Positions 43,670 to 55,589 of a DNA stretch of 64,000 nucleotides are shown piece by piece. Positions within the stretch are counted from its first letter, which is position 1. The number at the start of each line of letters is the position of its first letter. The stretch spans positions 298,473,525-298,537,524 of the forward strand of contig OZ024740.1 in the NCBI GenBank assembly GCA_964016885.1, in the 5' to 3' direction. The stretch is from Eledone cirrhosa (lineage: Eukaryota > Mollusca > Cephalopoda > Octopoda > Eledonidae). A program made the translations under genes and the position numbers. The notes under the pieces are model-generated. The model did no database searches. It saw only the letters and a program-made list of their open reading frames with translations, and was not told where the DNA came from.

Positions 43670-43735
43670 AAGGACAAGGAGATGGGGTGGAGAGGGTAGA
43701 AGGACAAGGAGATGGGGTGGAGAGGGAGGTAGGCA
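43670..43735. repeat. 29-bp tandem duplication
   Basis: GAGAGGGTAGAAGGACAAGG plus AGATGGGGTG occurs twice in direct succession, followed by a partial third unit GAGAGGGAGGTAGG. Confidence 0.8.
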
Positions 43736-43744
43736 AAAAGGATG

Positions 43745-44365
43745 ATAAATATAACATGGGTAAGTGACAGTCTTCTCTCTTATACACTACATCCAATTTC
43801 TCCGCATTTCTTTATACAGCCGTCATCTTCCATATGCCTCACATGTACATACCTTCATAGTCTTCTCTCTTACACACTACATCCAATTTCTTATATGCTG
43901 AGTTCTTTTCTCATTTATGTTATGCTGTTCATGCACATTAATGTAACACATTCACCGTAGCTTGCTTGCTTCATTTCTTTTTAGTCTTCGCAATCAAGAC
44001 CTATGTCTCACTGCTATGTAGCACATGTAGGCATCATACAGTCTACCCTTCACTCTAAGAGAGAACCTTGTTCTTGTCAGCAGATGTGCTAGCTCTTACC
44101 CATTCTTATTCTGGTTACCATATTTTCAGAGCATCCTCCCCTACTGCTGATTAGTTTATCTAGGTAACAAAAACTGTCAACAATTTCTTGGGAGTCTCCT
44201 GGACATCTTAGGCAATCTCTCATTCACCTTATGCATCACATATTTATACCAGTGCAATCATCTTTCTTGCAAACACCATCTGATTTCTCTTATACTCAGC
44301 TTTTCTCTCAGTTCACTTGTGTTCTGTCTCTCACACACACTGCCAACCAATGAGGCTGACAAATC
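43745..44365 (-). mobile_element. RTE-like LINE, old C-terminal fragment
   Basis: Minus-strand C-terminal code in pieces: CAGCCGTCATCTTCCATATG, ATTTCTTATATGCTGAG, CTTGCTTCATTTCTTTTTAG, CTCACTGCTATGTAGC, AGAGCATCCTCCCCTACTGC and GTTTATCTAGGTAACAA. The order follows the intact copies, but with an apparent duplication (TCTTCTCTCTTAYACACTAC at 43770 and 43860, and again at 44270). Confidence 0.72.
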
Positions 44366-45414
44366 GAGCAGATATATTCCTTTTAATGTGAGTCCTAGTT
44401 GTAACACATGTGAATTGTTTATTTTTTTAGTTGTATTATTTCCTATTGTAGTTTAACCCCAGATCAGCTCTCATTTCATAGACCCTTGGTCTACAACATT
44501 CCAACCACGCCCTTCATATTTTCCACCTACAATGACTTTTGGATTGCATTATGCAATGTGTCCTTTCTTTTTAAGTTTGTAGGGTGTGATTTGATGAATA
44601 TTTAGCTGCAATTTCTAGCAGGAGAGCAACTACATATAGACTCCCTCAGTAATTTTTGTTGTCAATTTTTGGAAATGATAATAGAGCTTAACAAAGATAG
44701 GAAACTTCCTGGGTTCTTTGGTGTTTTGAACACTTTTCTCATAATCTGATTCATATGTATGTTTGTTGAAGGTCACATATCTTTGGAATATAACACAAAT
44801 AAGATGTTTGTCCTTATAAGAGGTTAGAATTGCCATTAAGATAGATGGTCTCTATGATAAAAAAATGTCTGTTTGTTAGTGAGGGAGACTATTATGTTTC
44901 ATTTGTCATTTAGTTTGAAGCAGTGGCCATTCATTCATTTGTTCCTGTTGTTAATGGTGACTAGCAGATATGTTTTAAGTATTTAATATTAAGATTACAG
45001 TATATTTACGTATATAACTAGTCATTCATTATTTAATATGTTCTACCAAGAAGTAGGAGTGGTACTAATTTAAGCTCCACAGATTGACATAAACACAATA
45101 CTGTGTTGCTTGAAGGTACAATAAATATGATTGTCTGATGGTTTTGACCAGACCATATGGTCTCTAATTTGGTTCCTTTAACTTTTCTTTATTCACTGCC
45201 ACTAATTCTAAATTAGTCTTGAAAATTTTGAAGCTAATTATTTTAATATTTACATCTTGGATATGTATGCAATGTCATGCAATAATCTTTTATGGTTCAT
45301 TTTTTAATTGGTATTTTAAACAACATTTTTAGATAATAGTAGCTGTGTATGATTTCTACTAATTAGCTTTAACTCCATCTTGTCTTGATCCTGTCAATTG
45401 ATTCTTTTATTCTT
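44366..45414 (+). other. intron sequence, nothing recognised
   Basis: AT-rich. No recognisable coding motif on either strand. Confidence 0.55.
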
Positions 45415-45757
45415 TTATTGGTTGTAGTCATTTTGATTGTGGGCCATGCTGCATCACTACCATGAAGGGATTTTTTTGTTGATCATATCAATCCCAGTAC
45501 TTATTTTCATTCAAGTCTGGTACTTATTTTACCAATCTCTTGTCAAACTGCTAAGTTACAGCACAGAAACAAACATTAAACATAAATACAGATATGGGCA
45601 AAGTTTCTGTCTACCAAATTTCACTCACACGGCATTGGTCAACCCAAAGCTATAGTAGACACGTGCATAAGCTGCCACACAGTGGTACTGAACTGAAAGC
45701 CATGTGATTGTGAAGCAAATTCCTTAACCACACAACCATGGCTGTTTCTTTTGTAAA
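45415..45757 (-). mobile_element. tRNA-derived SINE, family 3
   Basis: Minus strand: a head with A box in ACAGCCATGGTTGTGTGG and B box in CTTTCAGTTCAGTACC, then the block CCGTGTGAGTGAAATTTGG and TAGACAGAAACTTTGCCC, ending in a decayed 3-prime part to about 45415. A distinct family from those at 16791 and 54010. Similar tRNA-Lys-like SINEs are known from cephalopods and other molluscs; the exact family name is not assigned. Confidence 0.78.
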
Positions 45758-46690
45758 TGATTGTAATGTAGAATAGTAAACTTCTTTGATTAGGTACTGC
45801 TTTATACACTGTGTATAAAACATCCCAACTTGTGAGACCATGTTTCTCAATAATACATCACTCTAAACTCATAACATCTTGTTATTAGGCTTGTTATTTT
45901 TGAAGGAAAAATATGAATCTGTAGAATATTCCTGAGCTTTTTGTCATATACTGGTTCACCAGATTAGATATTTTTTTCTTTGATATCTATTGCTAGAAAA
46001 ATCTCCCTTTCCATCTCATTCTCTTCTTTTTTGCTTCTATTTTCTGATGAAATAAAAGAATAAAAAAGTAAATTAAAAAACTAAAAAATAAAATGAAGAA
46101 CCATTAAAGGGAAAATATCTCCTGCAAATACCCCCAGCCAATCTTGCACAGAAACTTTGTGATTATTTGCATTGTTGCTGATTTGTTAAAAGCTTTAGAA
46201 TTACCTAACATCATATCCCAGAAAATTGGCTGAAATATCCAGCCAAGAGTTTATAGCTTTTTTTTTCTGGGGACAACTATCAGCATAGTTCTCTTTGCTG
46301 GTTTAACACATTTATTTTTACTCTTCACTATCTCTCTTTGTCTTTCTCTCTCTCCTTCTCTTTCCCACTCTTTCATATTTACTTCATTCACTCTCTCTTT
46401 TTCACTTAATCTATCTCATCCACTTTCTCTATATATTTTACTTTATTTCTTTGTTATTTTTCATGTCAATGTCTTTTCTTATCTTATATCTTTTATTATT
46501 TTTCTTATCAGATTTTTTTCCTTCATTCTTTCCTGTTTTTCATCGGTTCTCTTTTATTCTTACCTTATTGCTTATAATTTGACACTTCATTCCTCAAATC
46601 GTTTCTTTACCCTCTCTCCATTTCTCTCATCTTTCTTTCATTTCTCAGCTAAATTTCACTGATACACTAGGTTAGAGATAGAAACTGTAT
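45758..46690 (+). other. intron sequence with pyrimidine-rich stretch
   Basis: 46290-46640 is strongly T/C-rich (CTCTCTTTCTCTCTC). Nothing coding recognised. Confidence 0.6.
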
Positions 46691-46700
46691 CTGTCTTAGA

Positions 46701-46763
<63 letters not shown>
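46701..46763. repeat. TA microsatellite, about 31 units
   Basis: Uninterrupted (TA)n run. Confidence 0.95.
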
Positions 46764-46767
<4 letters not shown>

Positions 46768-48057
46768 CTTATGAATCTTTTAACATTTTGGTAGCTCTCA
46801 CAGAACTGCCAAATAAATTGAACACAGTTTCTCATTGTTGATACTTGCTTTCATCTCCATTCTACAATAGATAGGTGTTTTTGAAATCATTGCTGATTTT
46901 CAACAAGTTCTGGTTAAAAGGAATGAATATTAAGCATTTTTCGGCTGTTTTATCACAAACTTTTTCTGACCATTGCTTATGGTTTATAAAAATGCTGACC
47001 TAAGTATAATCTGGGTAAACAACCAGCCATTTATCAATATATATTGGAGTGTGATTTATGTGTTTCTATGTTATAGGAATGCATGTATGGGTGTATAATA
47101 ATAATAATAGTAATAATAATAATAATAATAATAATAGTAATGATGATGATAATGAAAATAAATGTCTCTGTGTTTATATATGTTAATGTACTTTATATGT
47201 TTATATATATGTAGGTATTATACATTTGTATGATGGTTGCATATATGTGTTAAGTATTTAGAAAATTATGTGTATTTGTTTAATACAGGAGTGAGTATGT
47301 TTGAGTGTGAATGCTTATATATGTTAATATTCTTTATATGTTTATGTATAAGTTGGTATTAATATATTTGTATGATTTTTGCTTTTGTGTATGTTTATGT
47401 TAGTTATGTATCTGTATGCATGTATTCTGGAAAATTATGCTCTGTACACATGTATCTGTATATAATTGTAAGTATGTGTATGTCTGTTATTTGTAAGTCT
47501 GGGTTTCTCTGTGGGAGGGGTGGTTGTGATGATGTTAAATTATAGGAATGTATATAGAAAACCAAGTTGTGATTTATATCTGCACATGAAAACAGTAAAT
47601 AAATAAAGATTTAAGAAAGAAAAAAATGAAGAAACATGTGCATTTTTTTCAAATTTACATTTCTGTTTTCGAATAAAATATGGAAGGTTAAAAAAAAACA
47701 AAAAAAAACGAAGACAAGAAATTGTGCAGATTTAACAACATAAATAATATAACAGCAGCAACAGCAGAGATAATAAAAGAACACCAACAGCAGTAGCAAC
47801 AACAGCAACAACAACACATTATAATAAGAGAAAACAGCAACAAAACAACAGCTACTGAAATAACTAAAACAAAGGTAGCAGTAGCAACAAAAATAATAAC
47901 AATACACAAAACAAAAGTAACAACAACAACATATGTGGAGATGATGAAGGAGTATCTACATAGTCACTTGACCTTAGAAATAGCAGCCAAATTTTCCTTC
48001 AAATTACACCCTACTTTCTTAAAAAAAAAAAGAAGCGTTAAACAACATCAATGACAC
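46764..48057 (+). other. intron sequence with AAT and CAA microsatellites
   Basis: (AAT)n with GAT interruptions at 47097-47156, and a CAACAG/ACAAC-rich stretch at 47750-47935. The latter yields spurious Cys-, Leu- and Val-rich antisense frames. No gene recognised. Confidence 0.65.
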
Positions 48058-48270
48058 ATTTAATAATGGTTTCTGATTTAAGCACAAAGCCTACAATTTT
48101 GGAGGAGGGGAAAGTTGATTAAATCAACTCCAGTACATTACTGGTATCTTATTTTATCAACCCCGTAAGGATGAAAGGCAAAGTTAATTTCAGTAGGATT
48201 TGAACTCAGAACAAAAAGGGAAGTAACTATATGCCACAAAGCATGGTGTCCAACACTCTACTAACACTGA
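48058..48270 (-). mobile_element. tRNA-derived SINE, family 1 (subfamily with insert)
   Basis: TTTAAGCACAAAGCCTACAA, a GGAGGGGAAAGTTGATTAAA insert, ATTTTATCAACCCCGTAAGG and a tRNA head to about 48270 (CACTCTACTAACACTG). First of three SINEs in tandem. Confidence 0.88.
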
Positions 48271-48271
48271 C

Positions 48272-48476
48272 TTTAAATAATGGTTTCTGATTTAGGCACA
48301 AGGCCAACAATGTTAGGGAGAGGAAAGTTGATTAAATCGACACCAGTGCATTACTGGTATTTTATTTTATCAAATATGGTGAAAGGCAAAGTTAACCTTG
48401 GCAGAATCTGAAATTAGTACAAAGGGCCATAACTCAAAGCATGTTGTCCGACACTCTACCGATACCGCCATAATGA
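48272..48476 (-). mobile_element. tRNA-derived SINE, family 1 (subfamily with insert)
   Basis: Same subfamily, starting AATAATGGTTTCTGATTTAG and ending CTCTACCGATACCGCCAT. It lacks part of the TCGACCCCGTAAGG block. Confidence 0.88.
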
Positions 48477-48592
48477 TACATTTTATAATTGTTTCTACTT
48501 TTGGCACAAGGCCAGCAATTATCCCAGTGCATTACTGGTGCTTTATTTTATTGACCACAGCAAGATTTGAACTCAGACCGTAAAGGGGTGTG
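48477..48592 (-). mobile_element. tRNA-derived SINE, family 1, partial
   Basis: TTTCTACTTTTGGCACAAGG to AACTCAGACCGTAAAGG. No insert, so it is the other subfamily; the tRNA head is missing. Confidence 0.85.
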
Positions 48593-48677
48593 AAGTAGAA
48601 ACAGCTGCAGTAAAAATTATAAAACAGCAATGACAACAAGACAGATATCAACTAGACAACAACAGCAACAATATGAA

Positions 48678-48887
48678 TTAACCCTTTGGTTATGTGATAC
48701 AATTTAGTTTATTTTAAAGTGTTTATATTTATCTAAAAAAAATTCCATTATCATTTTTTTATAAGAAGCACCAGATAAATAATGAGAAATTTATTACTAA
48801 ATTCTTTCAAATTCTTGATTATTTTCAAAGTTATTTGAAATTCATAGGCAATGATTTTCATTAGGAATATGGTAATGAAAGGGTTAA
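48678..48887 (+). mobile_element. piggyBac-like MITE, full length
   Basis: TTAACCCTTTGGTTATGTG at the left and GGTAATGAAAGGGTTAA at the right; 210 bp, AT-rich, no coding capacity. Confidence 0.82.
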
Positions 48888-50067
48888 GTCAACAACTATT
48901 TGCTAAAGCAAAACAGCAACAAGTAGACTGACGAAGCCAACTATATAAAAATATACAAAATAGATAATAACAGCAGCAGCAATCAACAATGCTGCATCTT
49001 GTACAGCAGACAACAATAATAATGACCATAACAAGAAACAGCCATGTCATAATCATTTTTATCTCCTGTCTGCTGTTAATCATCATAATTATCATCATCA
49101 TCCTTCCTCCCCATCACACCTTCTCGTCATGATCAATCCTGTCTTGTTTTCACCATCATCACCATCTACTTTTCTCTCTCTCTTCTTCCACTTCCACCTA
49201 TTCATCATCATCATCATCATCATGAAGGAGCATAAACATTACAAGATGTCTTTGTATGATTGATATGAGAAGTCAAATGCTAATAGTTTTCTCTTGTCTG
49301 TATTAGTAACACACAATTTGTGTGTTGTGATATGATGTTTCTGTAAGATCTGTAAACATTTTCATGTTAAATTCCCCCCACACAGTTGTTCATGTTGTAT
49401 CGTTTTCTCTTAGAATTTTTGTTTATTTTTTCTAAGAGTGGAAATATTATCTTTGTGAGTAAATCAGCAAAACACTACACTTTCAAGATAAATTGCTTTA
49501 TATATTAAATCTTGGTTTAACTACATACTTACATGTACTTGTGGTGGCATTCACCCAGAGTGGGTTGAGCCAGCTCCATTGAAGGAATTCATGGTGTAAG
49601 TTCATTTCAATGAAATTTCTTTCTGTAATTGGTTTCATAAGCAGTGTGCAGCTGCAAGTATATGCACTTTAGAATAGTGCAATCCAAGCATTGCATCGGT
49701 TATAGTGGCGAGATCTCGCTTTCACACCCAACCCAATATGGTGGAGCCAGTGCCGCGACAGAGATTCATGGGAGGGAGTTTGGCTGGCAGAGGTGATAAA
49801 CACAAGCTATTTGAGCCATTTTATAGGCCAGTAGGAGTTCACCTCACTGCCCAGCTCAGGCATACCAACCCTCGGCAGTGTCTAACTATATGTCATATTT
49901 TATTGGTAAATACTTCCCCATACATCTCTATACTTATTTCAAAAACTTTCTCTCTTCTGTTGGTTATGTCTTGTTAATATAGTAAAAGCAGTACTTTTCT
50001 TGGTTGCTTTGCAATTTTTACTAGGCTGTGTGAAAGTCAGAATATTAATTGATAGTAATGAAACTCA
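48888..50067 (+). other. intron sequence; ATC microsatellites
   Basis: ATCATC runs near 49079-49101 and 49204-49222. The stretch 49690-49870 is less AT-rich and has an open frame with FHTQPNMVEPVPRQRFM, which I do not recognise; it could be a retroelement scrap. Confidence 0.45.
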
Positions 50068-50205
50068 TTCATGAGCTTGGTTGGTCTCGCTTGGGGATCC
50101 AGCTGGATCAGTTGGAGATGGTTGCTTCTGATACGATCCGCTGGAACGATTGTTTGAGGACTCTGCTCTCACAACCCTCTCAGGAATAAGTGGGTGAAGA
50201 AGAAG
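50068..50205 (+). pseudogene. LINE lineage B, C-terminal scrap
   Basis: HELGWSRLGIQLDQLEMVAS is encoded in mixed frames (50072-50130), then RTLLSQPSQE and a stop followed by GTGGGTGAAGAAGAAG. The same end is seen at about 20330-20450 and 55100-55250. Confidence 0.78.
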
Positions 50206-50494
50206 TAGAAGTAATGAAACTGACAGATAAGTAAAGAAATAAAACTGTTTGATGTGTACTGTCACCCCATTTCAGTACTTAATTGAAAGGCATGTTTGAC
50301 CCCAAATTAACAAATGACAACAAAAGGTAACTTGTCAGTGATATTTGGTGGATGGAAACTGTGAACAAGTCTGTTGTATCAGTAGGAAATGGTCAAACAA
50401 AATCAGTGTCAAACAAAATTACATATTTGGTTTTTGTCATTCATCCCTGATGAAATTATTAAAATAAGAACCATACAAAATACTGGGGTGAATA

Positions 50495-50868
50495 TAACCA
50501 CTGTAAAGTGGTTGTGTAGGTGACATGACAAAAAGTGCCCAGTCCACATTGTAAAGTGGTCGTGTAGGTGACATGACAAAACGTGCTCAGTCCACACTGA
50601 AAAGTGGTTGTGTAAGTGACATGACAAAATGTACCCAGTACACACTGTAAAGTGGTCATGTAGGTGCTAAGACAAAAAGCATCGAGTACACACTGTAAAT
50701 GTGATTGGCATTAAGAAAGGTATCCAGCCACAGAAACAAAGCCCAAATCAGTTCTGTATGAGCCGTGGTTATCTGATCTGGCTTATCTCACAATTGGACA
50801 ACTCGTCTAACCCACGTCTTTCCCTAGTGTGGAGAAATGGATGTCAAATGGTGATGATGAGGATGATG
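50495..50868 (+). mobile_element. RTE-type tail with four regular modules
   Basis: Four consecutive modules of about 48-49 bp (GTAAAGTGGTTGTGTAGGTG then ACATGACAAAA) between about 50503 and 50690, then GGTATCCAGCCACAG and GAGAAATGGATGTCAAATGG with a GATGATGAGGATGATGA end. The clearest view of the tandem module. Confidence 0.88.
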
Positions 50869-51180
50869 AAATCCCAGCATGGCCACATGGTTCAAGATAC
50901 CACAAAAGAATGTGGTATCTTGAACTACTGTAACAGCTACTATCTAAAAGAAAATCTGCATGTGGATAAACTTATTTTTATTACATTTACTTGTTAAGTC
51001 ATGTTTGTCAAACATCGTTCTAAAATAGCATAATTTTACAAAACAGTATGGTATTGTTCTTTACATTTATTTTAATTAGTAATAATTGATAAATCAATTT
51101 TCTGTTACCTTTTTGTTGGTGACAGATACTGTTCTATGAACATTGTAATAATGTAAAAGTCTCTTGAATCCTGAAAGGTT

Positions 51181-51416
51181 TTAACCCTTTTGATACCAAC
51201 CCTCCCCAAACCAGCTCTAGTTATATGAAACAAAGGTACTTATTTTAAATAGTTTCTATTTAAAATAAAACTTTCCTTTTTTATGAGACAAATGTTATTT
51301 TAGTACTGAAATAATTAATAATCTTAGTAAATTCTTAGTAATAATCTTTCAAAATTCTAAATCAATTAATTGAAATACAGTGTATTTAATTGAAAATATA
51401 GTCATGAAAGTGTTAA
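51181..51416 (+). mobile_element. piggyBac-like MITE, full length
   Basis: TTAACCCTTTTGATACCAAC at the left; AGTCATGAAAGTGTTAA at the right; internal AAACCAGCTCTAGTTAT. 236 bp. Confidence 0.82.
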
Positions 51417-52187
51417 AGATTGGTGCTTAGCTCTTTTTTCTTAGTATTAGGCAGAACAGAGCTAAATCTTCCATTTATTGACATTTATTGTCTCAAGTAG
51501 CTTTCTAAGAGGATCTAGTACCAATTTCTGATTGTTTAGAAGTGAACTAAAGCAGATAGAATTATGTGTTATTTCCTGTGCAGCTCTTGGATTTTAGCAA
51601 GCAGTATCACTTTCTGTGCAGTTTTAACTATTGGGTAAGGAGTAGAGTAAAAGGTATAAGAAGTATATGTTTATCTATTTACTCATCTGAGTTCCAGTTG
51701 AGTATAAAAGTTGAAGAGCCATTAATGAACTGAAAACATCTGATGAAAAATAACAACAACTGTACTAATGAGTTACTGTATTATTTAGTGAGGGATAGTT
51801 GTTGTCTAGTTGAATGTCTGCTAAAGATATTGAAACTCATTATCATATTAGATAGCACACTATCTTAACAACAGCTGTTTCTAACATGTAACTTAAGAGT
51901 AAAAACAAAATAGTGACAAGAATTCATTGTATAAAGCAAAAACATCAACTTGTAATCTTTTTTTTCTATCAACAAGACTATTAAATATTGCTACATTTAT
52001 GGTATAAGAGTTAGTTTACTGGTGTGTGGTTCAATTCTCATTGAGAAAGGCATCAACAAATGTTTTTTCTCTTGAATAATGTGCCCTACATTTTTTAATG
52101 ACAGTATAGTGTGATTTGGCTGCTGTTTTAACAGGTTAAGTAACTTTATACATGTTCTCTCATTGGCTTGTTTTCAATTTTATTGAT
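51417..52187 (+). other. intron sequence, nothing recognised
   Basis: AT-rich; no recognised feature. Confidence 0.55.
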
Positions 52188-54009
52188 CATCATCACCGTT
52201 TTACGTCCATTCTTCCACGCTAGCATGGGTTAGACGGGTTGTTCTGTTGTGGGCAGTGTCTGGTTGGCTGACCATGCCTTGCTCATACAGGAACTGATTT
52301 GGCTTGATTTCTACAGCTGGATGCCCTTCCTAACACCAACCTCATTTACAGTGAGTGCTGGGTGCTTTTTCGTGGCGCCTACACGTCCACTTTACAGTGT
52401 GGGCTGGGTGCTTTTTTGCCGTGGCACCTCCACGACCACCTTGCAGTGTGGGGGGGGGGGAGCATATTGTCTATATGCTTCAGCTTGTACCCATGGGAGG
52501 TCGGGTACACTGTATTACTGCGTGACGCCAGAGGTCACGGTTGTGTGTCATCGCCTTTGAGAGGTGTAATTGGGTAAGGTCGGCTTTTATCACCTCATCC
52601 CAGGTCATCTTGGGTCTTCCGACTCCGCGGTTTCCATCGACTTCTAGTGCTCTGCAGCTTTTTATGCAGCCATCATCCTTCACACGCATCACATGTCCAT
52701 ACCAACGCAACCGCCTCTCCTGCACACAGCATTTGATTCCTCTTATGCTCAGTCTCTCTCTCAATTCATTTATGCTTTGTCGTTCGTGTAAATTACTATT
52801 ACACATCCATCGGAGCATGCAGGCTTCGTTTCTCTCTAATCTACGTAAGTCTTCCACCTTCAGCGTCCAAGTCTCACTACCATGCAACATCGCTGTTCGG
52901 ATACACGCATCATACAGTCTGCCTTTCATTTTGAGGGAGAAGCCTTTTGCAGCTAGCAGTGGTAGTAGTTCCCTAAACTTCTTCCATCCCATTCTTACCC
53001 TAGTTATTGTACTTTCTGAACACCCACCTCCGCTGCTAATTCAGTCACCTAGGTAGCAGAAGCTGTCTACTGTTTCTACAGAGCCCTCCCAGAGATTGGT
53101 GGTACTTGTTTCCTGTGGCTGTTTGCTGCTTGCTGTCCCAGCATGGCTGTTTGCTGCTTGCTGTCCCAGCATGGCTGTTTGCTGCTTGCTGTCCCAGCAC
53201 AGCTGCTGCATGTGAAGCCTACATTCTTAATTAAGCTTCCTGAGATCCCGCTACATCTCTTGTGTACCCATTGTTTGCATTTGGGGCAGAGAATGGAGTT
53301 CCTACCTACACCTTTCCTACATACTGAACAAGGCCATTTCCCTGAGGGGATCTGGGTTCTGTTTTCTCGTCTACTTACAAGGACCTTAGTCTTTGTCATG
53401 TTGACTTTGAGACCCTTTCTTTCTAGTCCCTGCTTCCAAGTTTGGAATTTCTTCTCTAGTTCTACCATAGATTCAGCTATAAGTGCGAGGTCATCAGCAT
53501 ACAGGAGTTCCCATGGGCATCCGGTCTTAAACTCCTCCGTTATTGCCTGCAGGACTATGATGAACAGGAGGGGGCTAAGAACAGAGCCCTGGTGGACCCC
53601 AACCTGTACGCTAAATTTCTCGCTATACTCATTGCTAATCCTAACTTTGCTGACTGCTCCCCTATACATGGCTTGTACCGCTTTCACAAGCCATTCATCT
53701 ACTCCTAGTTTTCTAAGAGCCCACCAGATTACAGCACGTGAAACTCTGTCAAAGGCTTTCTCAAGGTCGACAAATGCCAGGTAGAGTGGCTTACTTTTAG
53801 CTAGGTACTTTTCCTGTAACTGCCTGACAAGGAAGAGGGCATCAGTGGTGCCTCTTCCTGTTACTTTCATGACCTGGTCCATCAGCTTTATACCTCTATA
53901 GTTTCCTCTATCTAGTGCATCACTTTTACCTTTGTAGCAGTTGACAATGATGCTACTGCACCAATCTTTTGGTATGACACCTTCTAGTATTACCTGGTTA
54001 ATAAAGATA
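52188..54009 (-). mobile_element. RTE-like LINE copy 4, divergent subfamily
   Basis: Tail and modules at 52188-52470 (CATGCTAGCATGGGTTAGAC at its end), then coding sequence 52480 to about 54009 on the minus strand. The tail here is the one shared by the family-2 SINEs (TCATTTACAGTGAGTGCTGG). 5-prime truncated in the RT fingers. Confidence 0.88.
52480..54009 (-). pseudogene. RTE-like LINE ORF (copy 4), with deletion and 28-bp repeat
   Basis: From 54009: PKDWCSSIIVNCYKG, YRGIKLMDQVMKVTG, then a direct jump to GTTDALFLVRQ, so about 28 residues containing the FGFVSGKS region are deleted. After that come FVDLEKAFDRVSR, YADDLALIAES (catalytic), the C4HC3 finger, and LRWYGHVMRV near the end. A 28-bp unit (TGTTTGCTGCTTGCTGTCCC then AGCATGGC) is tandemly repeated about three times at 53120-53205. 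Because 28 is not a multiple of three, the C-terminal frame (52992-52480) is out of phase. This copy is dead. Confidence 0.87.
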
Positions 54010-54349
54010 TTCATCATCTTTTCATTTTACGTCCGCTTTTTCCCTGCTTGCAAGGGTGGGACGGGAACTGATTCTGGCTTGATTTCTACAGCTGGATGCC
54101 CTTCCTAACACCAACCTCATTTACAGTGAGTGCTGGGTGCTTTTTTGCCGTGGCACCTGCATGACCACTTTACAGTGGAATGATATGGACTCCAGTCCCT
54201 ATCATCTCATTTCTACAGCTGAGTAAACTGGAGCAATGTGAAATAAAGTGTCTTGCTCAAGGAAACAACACATCACCCGGTCTGAGAATTGAACTCACAA
54301 CCTTTCGATTGCAAGGCCAATGCTCTAACCACTAAGCCATGTGCCTCCA
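54010..54349 (-). mobile_element. tRNA-derived SINE, family 2 (RTE tail)
   Basis: Minus strand: GGAGGCACATGGCTTAGTGG (A box) and TTGTGAGTTCAATTC (B box), then GTTTCCTTGAGCAAGACAC and GATAGGGACTGGAGTCC. The second half is the RTE-type tail (GAGGTTGGTGTTAGGAAGGG, CCACCCTTGCAAGCAGGG, AAAATGAAAAGATGATG). It is inserted at the 5-prime truncation point of LINE copy 4. Confidence 0.93.
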
Positions 54350-54379
54350 TTGTACACATATATATCAAGGTTCAGTTCT

Positions 54380-54840
54380 ACTGATCACTCTTTTCTTTCT
54401 ACGTTAATGATCTACTTGCTGTTACTTATGCTCCCCTCTCTCTGCAAATCATATTACGTTTCACTTGGTAATGTTCAACACACAGGATTCATCCATATGC
54501 AACCTAGTTTTCTCATGTCAGACTTGAACTACACCCATGATGACATCCTTCAATGGGAGCATGACTTAGTTGCATTCAACAGCACCAAAACTCAGTCACT
54601 ATATATATATATATCAAGGACATATTGAACTCCACTTTTTCACTACTCATGAACAATTAGCTACAATTGCCTGGCCAGATGGACTTTGTTGATCTTTCTT
54701 GGCAACCACATATCTATAACATAACCAAAACTATTTTCTCAAATCCAGGTTTACTTTTTATAGACAGAAACTACTTTAGCTCTAGACTAGTTGCTGACTC
54801 AATGCCAGTCACAAATGCACACCATATTAGTGTAATATTT
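54380..54840 (+). pseudogene. third LINE lineage, RT C-terminal fragment
   Basis: Plus-strand pieces: DDILQWEHDLVAFNSTKTQS (54540-54600), then after a stop and frame change WQPHIYNITKTIFS and RNYFSSRLV (54702-54790). The pattern W-H-I-x-NI and LFRxRNYFSS is typical of the RT thumb of CR1/Jockey-like LINEs. Broken and short; the clade is not certain. Confidence 0.6.
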
Positions 54841-54879
54841 ACATATCTGTCAACATTTCTAGTATGTGAATACAAGTGG

Positions 54880-55255
54880 CCAAAATGGGGTTCTTCTGAA
54901 GGTTTTTGGAGTGATGTTACTCGATAGAATGCACAGAGATCAGAGCCACTCCAGGTAGAGCCACTACTTCTCTGAATTGAGAGATCACAGCTCCGATTCT
55001 ATGGGTTTGTGGTGAGAATGTCTCGGGAAAGAATCGCTGGACAGATTTTACAGGCAAAACCAACCGGCAGGAGATCCAGGGGTAGACCCCGAGCAAGATG
55101 GTTGGATATCATCCATGAGCTTAGCTGGTCTCACTTGGGTATCCAGCCAGATCAGTTGGAGATGGTTGCTTCTAACAGGACCCGTTGGAAGGAGTGTTTG
55201 AGGACTCTGCCCCTATGACCCTCTCAGGAATAAGTGGGGGAAGAAGGAGGAGGAG
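54880..55255 (+). pseudogene. LINE lineage B, C-terminal fragment
   Basis: After a decayed FLKVFGVMLLD-like segment, it has IERSQLRFYG, VVRMSRERIAGQILQAKPTG and RRSRGRPRARWLDIIHELSW, ending RTLPL. Contains one clean frame at 55009-55218. This is the DNA-binding-like C-terminus after the RT. Confidence 0.8.
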
Positions 55256-55589
55256 GAAGACAATTCTCAATCCCCCTCCAACATCTGGTGGATTGCAAAA
55301 CTTCATTCCCCAATACACCATAACCACTAGCCAACCAGCATGCTGTATTCTTTACTGCTATTATTATATTTTCTCTTTGAATAACCAAGTTGTCCTCATC
55401 CCTGCAATGTCATCCTTGAAATTCTGCTTTAGTATTTCAACAAATGCATCTTCATCAGAAATGTACTCTCTTGGGATTCCTGTGATGATTTTCTTTAGAA
55501 GATTCAACCTGCAGAAGTAAAGGGTTGGCATATATTTCACTGACTCCAGAAGTATAGGAAGTCACAGATGTTCTTTCAGAATAATATAT

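Noticed and set aside
44630..44836. Possible small antisense gene (68 residues)
   Set aside because: No family resemblance; length is expected by chance in this much sequence.
49705..49977. Possible conserved gene with FHTQPNMVEPVPRQRFM
   Set aside because: No recognised family, no splice signals assessed as convincing, and only about 90 residues; left unassigned.
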